This document shows, piece after piece, positions 57,137-64,000 of a stretch of 64,000 nucleotides of DNA; the stretch's first letter is position 1; every line of letters begins with the position of its first letter. Below the pieces are notes generated by a model. The model saw only the letters and a list, made by a program, of their open reading frames with translations. It did no database searches and had not been told where the DNA came from. The translations under genes and the position numbers were made by a program. Location of the stretch: positions 685,501-749,500 of the forward strand of contig NZ_CP063779.1 of NCBI RefSeq assembly GCF_021596945.1, given 5' to 3'. This DNA comes from Mongoliitalea daihaiensis. GTDB taxonomy: Bacteria; Bacteroidota; Bacteroidia; Cytophagales; Cyclobacteriaceae.

Positions 57137-58045
57137 ATGCTTTCCTGGGAAAATCTAACCAAACGTTTTCAGCATTACCTCAAATTAGAACGCTCTCTAA
57201 GCGAAAACTCCATTCTCGCCTACCTGCAGGATATGGAGAAGTTACAGCGGTACATGGAGCAGCAGTTTCCCGACACCCCTCCTTTACAAACTCAATTACC
57301 CCATCTTCGAAGTTTTGTCAATAGTTTGGCAGCTTTGGAAATCTCAGCTTATACTCAAGCACGGATCGTATCGGGTATCAAGGCCTTTTTTCGGTTTTTG
57401 ATGTATGAGGACCTGATTACAGAAGACCCGGCCCAGCTACTGGAAACCCCCAAACTAGGAAGAAGACTACCCGACACCCTTAGCTTTCACGAAATCCAAT
57501 CCATCCTAGAGAGCATCCCTTTGGGCAGTCCCGAAGGACACCGCAATCGGGCTATGTTGGAGATGCTATACAGTTCGGGACTGAGAGTGTCCGAACTCGT
57601 TGAGCTCAAACTCTCTCATGTGTATGCCGATGCAGGATTTCTTCGGATTATCGGCAAAGGAAATAAGGAGCGTCTGGTACCTGTGGGACAAGAGGCTTTG
57701 AAGTATTTGCATATTTATCTGGAAGAAATACGCGTACACATGCCACTAGTGAAAGGGCATGAGCAATACGTATTCTTAAACCGCCGAGGAAAAAGACTCA
57801 CCCGAGTGATGGTATTTTTGATTATCAAAAAACAGGTAGAAGCCATTGGATTGGAAAAAAACGTGAGCCCTCACACCTTTCGGCACAGTTTTGCCACTCA
57901 CTTAGTCGAAGGAGGAGCCGATTTACGTGCTGTGCAGGAAATGCTCGGTCACGAAAGCATCACGACCACAGAAATCTACACCCATCTGGACCGAGATTAT
58001 TTGAGGCAAGTATTACAAGAGTTTTTGCCGAGGAAAAAATGTTGA
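57137..58045 (+). CDS. xerD: Tyrosine recombinase XerD-like
   Basis: Resolves chromosome dimers at dif with XerC. About 302 residues from MLSWENLTKRFQHYL. The N-terminal SAM-like domain is followed by the catalytic residues: Arg in SGLRVSELVEL, Lys in GKGNKERLVP, His-Arg in HTFRHSFATHL, and Tyr in TTTEIYTHLD near the end. The frame opens ten codons upstream (57110). A decayed propeller gene starts right after its stop, so the last few residues (PRKKC) might derive from a deletion junction. Confidence 0.94.
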   Translation: MLSWENLTKRFQHYLKLERSLSENSILAYLQDMEKLQRYMEQQFPDTPPLQTQLPHLRSFVNSLAALEISAYTQARIVSGIKAFFRFLMYEDLITEDPAQLLETPKLGRRLPDTLSFHEIQSILESIPLGSPEGHRNRAMLEMLYSSGLRVSELVELKLSHVYADAGFLRIIGKGNKERLVPVGQEALKYLHIYLEEIRVHMPLVKGHEQYVFLNRRGKRLTRVMVFLIIKKQVEAIGLEKNVSPHTFRHSFATHLVEGGADLRAVQEMLGHESITTTEIYTHLDRDYLRQVLQEFLPRKKC

Positions 58046-58055
58046 TTACTCCTAT

Positions 58056-58592
58056 TTGGTTGAATCTTTGGATGACTACTTATTTGTGTTAAATGCCCGA
58101 ACAGGTCATGTTATCTCTATATATGATTGGAAAGACTTATCATTCATCACATCAGGAATTGAATTTGGCACAGGTCCGGAGGAAATGCTCAGCCCGGTAT
58201 TTTTACAAGTAGACAAACAGGACAAATCATTTTATGTATACGACCCCAGTCAAAGAAAAATAATTTTTTACGAGCTCTATAAAGTACTTGAAAATAAAAT
58301 CCTCAGCCCAAAAACAATTGTTAAAACACCGGCAACAGCTGATTTTATGTTTCCTGTATTTCATCTCAAGAATCAGGAAATGATTGCCATAACTTACACC
58401 CAAGACAGCCACTTACTGACTTTTTCCAAAGAAGGTGAAGAAATCAGCCGAACAGGTTCTTTTCCTTCTCTTGATAGTAAGCAAGCAACCTTACCCCTTC
58501 TTGAAGGTATGGCTTGGGAGGGAAGGCATGCCTACAGCAAGGATAAAAATCTTCTTATAAACAATAATAGGTGTCAACTATACCTTGGATGA
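58056..58592 (+). pseudogene. Decayed propeller lipoprotein gene fragment (BF3164-like)
   Basis: An open frame of 178 codons beginning at TTG, continuous with upstream codons that run out of frame into xerD. It lacks a signal peptide and any proper start. The visible protein (FVLNARTGHVISIYDWKDL, TGPEEMLSPVFLQVDKQDKSFYVYDPSQRK) resembles the middle of six-bladed propeller lipoproteins (BF3164 or DUF4221 type). The C-terminal end is abrupt (LINNNRCQLYLG). Another frame downstream, ending about 58618, could hold a bit of a second gene (VNYTLDEGLIKFTY). This looks like debris of a deletion next to xerD. Confidence 0.5.
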
Positions 58593-58948
58593 AGGACTGA
58601 TCAAGTTTACTTATTAGTCAGAAAATGGCACATTGGTAGTGGTTGTTGGACTAACATTGTCATTAATCTACTTTTATATTTTTTTACCGGTTGCTGAAAA
58701 ATGTATTACTTGTATCTGCTCAACAAGTGGAAAGCTACTTGTAAACCCGAGTAAACGAGGAGAATAAATCACTTACCCAATCCCCCTCATAACCACCAAA
58801 AAATACCCAATTTTGGGTATTTTTATTCTCAATTACCATGGTTACTTTTATTGAATGAGTTGCAGAATAAAAACGATGATTAAAATCATCCGCTTCAAAG
58901 CTGCGCTCATTAAAACAATTACGCTTTTCATTTTACCAACCAATCATT
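58593..58948. other. Intergenic region with decayed sequence and repeat A
   Basis: No intact gene is visible. It contains the tail of the decayed region, repeat A at 58768-58830, and the leader of the HExxH lipoprotein. Confidence 0.6.
58768..58830 (+). repeat. Repeat A with upstream palindrome (copy 1)
   Basis: Begins ATCACTTACCCAATCC and ends with a palindrome whose arms are AAATACCCAA (58801-58810) and TTGGGTATTT (58813-58822) around TT. A second copy lies at 62140-62197. In both, about 17 bases after the GGGTATTTTTA comes a box of the TAnnTTTx kind (TACTTTTA here, TACATTTG in copy 2), so it may be an upstream operator of accessory genes. Confidence 0.65.
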
Positions 58949-60618
58949 ATGAGAAACTTTAAATTTACCCCCCCCTTAACCTTACAGACTTAGTTAATCT
59001 GTGCAAAAGTAAGGTTACAATCAAAGCTGTTTCGTTTGTCTTACTACTAGGCCTAGGGTTATTTGCCTCCTCCTGTCTTGAAGAGCAGGAAAAGCTGGCG
59101 GAAATCCAGAACCCTGACAAAGGAGAAATACTTCAAGTGAAGCAGTGGTTTGAACAAAGAAAAGAAACATGGATCCCTGAAAAGACAGGGAACGATACCT
59201 ACCGAGAAGATTCGGGGGAGCTTCGGATGCCCTTCTTCGAAAAAGACCCTGACTGGAGTAAATTCCACTCCTACTATTTCGAGGATGGTCGCAAGGTGTA
59301 TGAAATCCCTTTGAAAAATGCCGAAGTCTTTCTCCCAAGTGATGTCATGAACTCCTTAAACGTAGAAGAACACGGAACATCTATCATCCAAAACATCCTA
59401 TTTGTAGAAAGCCCCAGTGTAAACGGAACCTTTTACATGCCCTTGATAGCGCGATACTATCCTTCTGCGGAACAGGATATCAAAGATTTCCAAGAGATAT
59501 ACTACAATAAGATCCCGGCAGACTGGAGCGGAACTTTGGATATTTGGACCTATGACGAACGGTTTTTTGTAGGATTCGGCATAGAGGATGGGCAGATACT
59601 AACGACACGGCATCCAGATATTGCTAGCTCTTTAGAAAACAGTTCGAAAAAAGACCCTTCTATCAACCACTTAGTATCATGCCAACGGTACAGAATTACC
59701 ATTGTAATCCACAACATCGTATTTGCAGGCGCTAATAACTGCCATGTTACACAAGGGGAAACAGAATACCGATATGTCACGGAATGTACTGTAAGTTCAG
59801 GAGCTGGACCTTCCTTAGGTGGCATAGATCCTATTTATAATTACCCAGGATCGGGGGTGGGAGGTGCAATAGGCACAATCGGGGATTCGGGGAATATTAA
59901 AATTACTATTCCTCCTATACCTCCTGCAAGAGTTGTCATACAGCTAGATGATAGTTTCCGTCAAAATAGACGAGCGGTTTGTCTTCTAAACAAATTAAGG
60001 GATAATGGATATTTTGAAGCAATGGCAAAAAAATTTGAAGGAGTAAGTCCGGACATTGAATTAAAACTATTTTTAAATTCTTTAAACAACCCAAGTATTA
60101 ATGGACAGGCTCAATGGAGAGGAAAAGACCGACCTATGTATATAACAATAAACGAACAAAATTTCCATAATAGATCTTCACTTGAAGTTGCGCGAACAAT
60201 CCTTCATGAAATGCTACATGCTGACTTTTACAGGGCTCTTAATACTAATCACCCAGATGGACAAGACATGCAGTTTAGAGATACCTTTGATTCTTATGTA
60301 AAAATGTATGTGGGTACAGGCGACCAACATCATAATCAGATGGCTAACGAATATCTAGATGTAATGGCTGATATTTTGGCTGATATTCACAAGAAATTAG
60401 ATTATGAAGCCTTTACCCGTACGGTGAAGGATGTTTATCCTAATGACATCCCAAAAAGCTTCTATAAATCTTTAGCATGGGAAGGATTGGATGGTACCAT
60501 TGCATTTCAACTGATGAAAAACATGAAACTACCGCCACCCTTGAAAAGTGAATATGAGAAATACAATGAAGCAAAAATGTTTATTAGATACTTAGGGAGT
60601 AAATCTTGCTCACAATGA
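58949..60618 (+). CDS. HExxH metallopeptidase-like lipoprotein, signal peptide frameshifted at a C8 tract
   Basis: The main frame is open from just after 58963 to the stop at 60618. It reads through a lipoprotein signal (SFVLLLGLGLFASSCLEEQ, around 59029-59090), but no start codon exists in that frame before GTG 59137. The ATG at 58949 (MRNFKFTP) lies in another frame and joins it if the tract of eight C (58968-58975) had nine or six. From 59137 there are 493 residues: a Gly/Pro-rich linker at about 221-262, and HEMLH at 357-361 with HHNQMANEY 40 residues later, a probable third zinc ligand region. A secreted protease is likely; its target is unknown. It overlaps the next gene by four bases. 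Confidence 0.75.
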
Positions 60619-61085
60619 AAATTTTATCCATTATTCTAACTTTGATCTGTATTTGGGGAATTAAGTCCCCATCCCGTAACAGCTCAACACTGAATTCTGA
60701 TATGTACATTATACTAGTGGACAGGTACGGAGCAAATACAAAATTCTTTCAGGAAGAAGGTAAATACAATGTTCCTGAGAATGCAAGAGCCGAAGAAATA
60801 AGGATTTATAGAGATAATTTTAACCACCCATCATTCTTTCTATACCTTGCACATCTCCCATTTCAAGGGCATCAGACAAGGCCCTATTCAAGGAAGGTGT
60901 TATCGGAAATGAAGCTTATTTATGATAAAGACTTGAGTTACGAGGATTGGGCAAACTTTGCTATTAAAGACAAGGCCTCGTTTTTTATGATCTTTCAGGA
61001 CGAATATCTTCATGCTGACAGGTTTACTTTAGGATTTACCATCAATGCTTACCAAATCAATATCCATACAGGAGCCGAAGAATAA
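60615..61085 (+). CDS. Small secreted protein of unknown function
   Basis: About 156 residues from MKILSIILTLICIWGIKSPS, probably a signal peptide. No recognised domain; motifs such as FQEEGKYNVPENARAEEI and YEDWANFAIKDKASFFMIF are seen. The ATG at 60615 overlaps the protease stop (ATGA), indicating coupling, and suggests it works with the HExxH protein, as an inhibitor, immunity or partner protein. Nothing in the sequence decides which. Confidence 0.6.
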   Translation: MKILSIILTLICIWGIKSPSRNSSTLNSDMYIILVDRYGANTKFFQEEGKYNVPENARAEEIRIYRDNFNHPSFFLYLAHLPFQGHQTRPYSRKVLSEMKLIYDKDLSYEDWANFAIKDKASFFMIFQDEYLHADRFTLGFTINAYQINIHTGAEE

Positions 61086-61116
61086 AAAACTTCATAATCC
61101 GAACGGGAACTACAGA

Positions 61117-61407
61117 ATGAAAAAGCTACTAATAATTATCCCCTTTGCAATGGTTATCATGCTGGCTTTATACCTGCCAAAAGTTTATAAGTCTTACAAA
61201 AATGTAACTAATTCAAAATTGCTTGAATTAGGCATGGATAAAGCAGAAGTAATTAGAATTATGGGTCTTCCTGATTCCCAAGGAATTTCATACTTTAATC
61301 AATTAGACTCTCTTTATTTTTATCAGCCTCCCTTTGCCGCATCATCGGGCATAGAAATAATTTTCGGAAGTGATGGAAAAGTAACAAAAATAATCCCTTA
61401 TGAATAA
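61117..61407 (+). CDS. Small membrane-anchored protein with BamE/SmpA-like fold
   Basis: 96 residues from MKKLLIIIPFAMVIMLALYL, a membrane anchor or signal. The rest, LELGMDKAEVIRIMGLPDSQG and YFYQPPF, then IEIIFGSDGKVTKI, has the two-helix, three-strand pattern of SmpA/BamE-type domains. It lies about 30 bases after the preceding small gene. Function unknown. Confidence 0.6.
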   Translation: MKKLLIIIPFAMVIMLALYLPKVYKSYKNVTNSKLLELGMDKAEVIRIMGLPDSQGISYFNQLDSLYFYQPPFAASSGIEIIFGSDGKVTKIIPYE

Positions 61408-61540
61408 CCATTGTATATTGTATTTGATTTTCTAACGTGTTCTAAAAAAGTAGATTGTTGGGATTTGGATAAAAAGGTGAGTAGTGAAAATCTACCACCT
61501 TCTTTCCTTCCAGAAGAATTCTTGAAAACCACCTCAAGCA

Positions 61541-62125
61541 ATGAAATATTGTATTATTTTATTTATCTGTACCAGTATATTCAGTTGCATCTCACAGGAA
61601 GACAGAGAGACCAAGGCACTGATAGCTGCTGTTTTTGAGAATGAATTAGCCTCGGGTCAAGAAATATTCCTATTTGAAGACGCAGAAACCAATTGGAAGA
61701 TTCCTTGGCTTGACTCCTGTACGGTGGAAGGAATTTGGAATTTAGAAAGTGATTTTAGGCAGAAAATTTTGATTAAAGACGTTTTTTCACGAGAGGAAAC
61801 GGAAAGAATCTGCACCGAAGGAAGCGCTCCTTACAAATTTCGAAAAGAATTACTCCCTGATGGTATAAACCTGTCTTCCGAAAGAAGTCGATATGATAGC
61901 ATTTTAAATGCCTTTTACACGCATATAGGAAAACCTGAAATTGTTGAACTTGATGTAGCTCTGAGAGCATACAGTACCTATAGAAGTTTTTCAAAACCAG
62001 TATTTTTCCGTGAGTTTACTTATGCATGCTTATACCAATCATATGAAGGCCCTCATCTTGCTGTGTACAAAAAAGAACATGGAAAGTGGAAAAGGTATTT
62101 TAGTGTTACCTTTTTGTTGGTGTAA
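61541..62125 (+). CDS. Lipoprotein of unknown function in accessory region
   Basis: 194 residues with a lipoprotein signal (MKYCIILFICTSIFSC). No recognised domain. The mature part has acidic and aromatic stretches (NWKIPWLDSCTVEGIWNL) and ends in FLLV. It ends just before repeat copy 2 and is the last gene of the cassette before the IS element. Stretch 61408-61540 upstream holds no clear gene. Confidence 0.6.
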   Translation: MKYCIILFICTSIFSCISQEDRETKALIAAVFENELASGQEIFLFEDAETNWKIPWLDSCTVEGIWNLESDFRQKILIKDVFSREETERICTEGSAPYKFRKELLPDGINLSSERSRYDSILNAFYTHIGKPEIVELDVALRAYSTYRSFSKPVFFREFTYACLYQSYEGPHLAVYKKEHGKWKRYFSVTFLLV

Positions 62126-62139
62126 TTTTTCTATTTCTC

Positions 62140-62197
62140 ATCACTTACCCCCCCTCGTACCCACCAATAAATACCCAATTTTGGGTATTTTTATCCC
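62140..62197 (+). repeat. Repeat A (copy 2) next to a promoter box
   Basis: Second copy of the 58768-58830 element. The palindrome arms are AAATACCCAA (62169-62178) and TTGGGTATTT (62181-62190) around TT. TACATTTG at 62211-62218 follows, a perfect -7 box. The gene it once served is not visible before the IS insertion at 62347. Confidence 0.65.
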
Positions 62198-62210
62198 CGT
62201 TTCATCAGGG

Positions 62211-62218
62211 TACATTTG
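62211..62218 (+). promoter_or_regulatory. Predicted -7 box after repeat copy 2
   Basis: TACATTTG matches TAnnTTTG. There is no intact gene between here and the IS end at 62347, which suggests an orphan promoter cut off from its gene by the IS insertion. The 62219-62346 stretch shows nothing else. Confidence 0.45.
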
Positions 62219-62346
62219 TTGTGGAACTAAAGAGTTTATTTCAATCTAAATTTCTCCACGCCTCAACAAGGCATTTTCAACTTAATAACCAAAACAAACT
62301 CCAGCTAAAGCAATCAACAAGTATGCGCCATTCTTTTGTAGTTATC

Positions 62347-63999
62347 TCCTGTTTTGTGCGATGGGACACCCACGCTAAATTTTCATAATAACTGAGATAA
62401 GTTCTTGCTGTTCCTCGGTTGGTTTAAGCGGTATAGTTGTATAAGTTTTTGAATCTGGAAGGAAAACTTTTATCTGATACATGTTTTTTGTCAGCTCTAT
62501 TGCTCTTGTTGCAGAAAAACCCGCTTTAGATATTTTTAACATTCTTTCTAGCTCCTTGAAAACTGCATAAGACACAAAACAGATACAGATGTGTGTTTCT
62601 ATTCTTCTTGGTATACGGTGATAAATAGGTCTTATTCTGATATCAGTTTTACTTATTCGGAAAGCTTTCTCGATATGCCACAGGTTTCCATATGCTGCAA
62701 TGACTTCAACTGGCTTCATAGACGTGTTTGTCAGATAGCCCTTCAAACCGTCCCATCTAGCATCCATTTCATATTTAGTGTAATCGATAGCTACTTTTAT
62801 TTCTGATTCCAACTTGAGGTATTTGTTATACCCTCTGTTATTGATGCTATTTTTATCTAGTTTCCCGTTTTTAACCTTTTTTCAAGCTTTTAAGGCCCTT
62901 TTCCCGATTATGAGAATCCTTCTTCCTCCGTTTTTCTGAAAAGCTCACAATAAGCCTATAACCATCCTTTTTCACTTCCCTTGGTTTGTCTTCGGTAACC
63001 TCCAGTTGTTGGATTTTATTTTTGATTTCAGCACTTTCATTCTTGATTTTACCTCCTAGGACAAACTTGTACCCATTGCTGATGAGTGCATCGATATTGG
63101 TCGATGACAGTAAACCTGCATCAGCAATCACAATAGGTTTGTCAATAGAAAACTTCTTTTCAATATTCTTCAATACAGGAATAAGTGTATGCCCTTCATA
63201 AGTGCTTCCTTCAAAAATATCATACCCCAAGGGGTAGCCATCAGGTCCTACTAGCAACCCTAATTTGATCTGGGGATGCTGATGCTTGCCGTCTTTTGAA
63301 TAGCCTATTTTCCGTAAATCATCTTCATCTGGCACCTCGAAGTATAACGTAGTCATATCGTAAAAAATAAGGCCGATATTCCCCCCTAAAATATCCTTGA
63401 AGTGTTTAAATGTCAACGCTTCAATCCTATCTTTATAATTTCTATGGATCTTATCCATATACCGATAGATGGAATAAACGCTGATTTCCTTGTTCTTGAA
63501 CCTGGCAAGATAATCGATGGTTTTCAGCTTGGATCCAGGATAAACAAGCCTAGACATGATCAGGTCTCTGAAAAGCTCATCTAATCCGATAGTGTGATAC
63601 CCTATTGACTCATAAACCTTTCCAAGAATATTATCAGGACCAATAAGCTCTATTTCGCTATTACTTACATTGGAAAGCACAGATTTTAGGTTGGTATCCC
63701 TATCATTGGAAAACAGGGAAGCCTGACCCTTCATTTTCTCAATTTCAAGTAAGGCCTGCCTTTCAAGGAGAACAAGCTCTGATTCATCAAAAGAACTGCC
63801 TAATGACTTGACAACTTTATTGATTCTGCCTACTTTTTGGATAATCTGTACACTAAAGCTACCGCTAGAATTCCTTTTACGTCTCACAAACATAAACTAA
63901 AAATAATCCGAGACACCCAAAAACACAAAATCAATCGAAATAATCCATTAAATTTCAATGACTTAATTTTGAACTAAAGTGTGCCCGCACAAAACAGGA
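62347..63999 (-). mobile_element. IS1634-type insertion sequence, complete ends
   Basis: The left end TCCTGTTTTGTGCG (62347-62360) and the right end CGCACAAAACAGGA (63986-63999) are inverted repeats, extended imperfectly inward (GGGACAC against GTGTGCCC). The length is about 1653 bases. One transposase gene fills it on the minus strand. The right flank is at the window end, so target duplication cannot be checked. Confidence 0.85.
62375..63893 (-). pseudogene. IS1634-family transposase, broken by a frameshift
   Basis: DDE transposase in two frames. The N-terminal 340 codons (63893-62871) carry YDMTTLYFE (first Asp) and VIADAGLLSS (second Asp). They end SLKKG and stop. The C-terminal 145 codons (62812-62375) carry WHIEKAFRISKTDI with the third acidic residue. 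The sequence between them is open in the frame beginning VKNGKLDKNS, reached if the six-A run before GGTT had five or eight A. Thus an indel in the A tract splits the catalytic triad; the shift (+1) is not the usual programmed -1 type. This copy is probably inactive, unless it is a sequencing error. Confidence 0.85.
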
Positions 64000-64000
64000 A

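Noticed and set aside
61411-61638. 75-codon frame between the small accessory genes
   Set aside because: It starts at TTG, runs out of frame into the next lipoprotein gene and shows no signal or motif.
62813-62880. Programmed -1 frameshift in the IS transposase
   Set aside because: A -1 shift at the A tract leads to a stop within a few codons; only +1 (or -2) reaches the C-terminal frame.
1-64000. CRISPR array, tRNA or rRNA genes
   Set aside because: No regularly spaced repeats with unique spacers and no clear tRNA cloverleaf or rRNA stretch were recognised by eye; a tRNA scan was not possible.

Overview
The window looks like a chromosomal segment of a low-GC member of the Bacteroidota, most likely the Cytophagales and probably a Cyclobacteriaceae relative (Algoriphagus-like). 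The evidence is a GldA/GldF/GldG gliding ABC transporter, a TonB-dependent receptor paired with a DUF4249 lipoprotein, DUF4394 and DUF4834 proteins, a two-motif DnaJ zinc finger, and promoter boxes of the Bacteroidota TAnnTTTG type. The placement is inferred from gene content; no rRNA or tRNA gene was recognised.

Layout. 1-5.1 kb: a DUF4394 lipoprotein cut by the window edge, a DUF4834 protein, carB and a peptide deformylase-like gene. 5.1-7.2 kb: a first ECF sigma locus (sigma factor, one-pass anti-sigma-like protein, exported barrel-like protein). 7.25-8.5 kb: a DUF4143-type ATPase behind three phased palindromes. 8.8-20.6 kb: dnaN, gldA-gldF-gldG, and a block of hydrolases and transport (phosphatase, trehalase, MFS carrier, GDPD-like enzyme, M1 peptidase). 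20.6-21.3 kb: a PIN-domain toxin-antitoxin pair. 21.4-28.2 kb: gcvP, an M28 peptidase, lipA, OsmC. 28.3-31.1 kb: a second ECF locus in which the membrane segment and barrel-like domain are one protein, then a double FKBP lipoprotein. 31.1-45.5 kb: housekeeping genes (serine dehydratase, Ca/Na antiporter, upp, OmpA, M42-like peptidase, hpt, adk, obgE, grpE, dnaJ, an ABC exporter, cdd). 45.6-53.2 kb: a saccharopine dehydrogenase-type enzyme, the DUF4249/TonB receptor/kelch operon, a tRNA methyltransferase and RNase H. 53.3-54.9 kb: a second DUF4143-type ATPase, a 200-bp MITE-like element, and matching tandem palindromes on both sides. 54.9-58.0 kb: marC, a class V aminotransferase, aroQ and xerD. 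58.0-64.0 kb: an accessory region with a decayed propeller gene, a HExxH lipoprotein whose signal peptide is out of frame at a C8 tract, three small secreted or anchored proteins, two copies of a palindrome-bearing repeat, and an IS1634-type element with a frameshifted transposase.

The most unusual signals are: (i) two ATPase genes, each preceded by phased palindromes that overlap a predicted promoter, one of them flanked on both sides; (ii) the accessory cassette starting at 58.77 kb, with a conserved upstream palindrome and a possible phase-variable C tract; (iii) paired ECF loci showing split and fused versions of what may be the same signalling layout. All functional statements rest on motif reading by eye; no searches were run.
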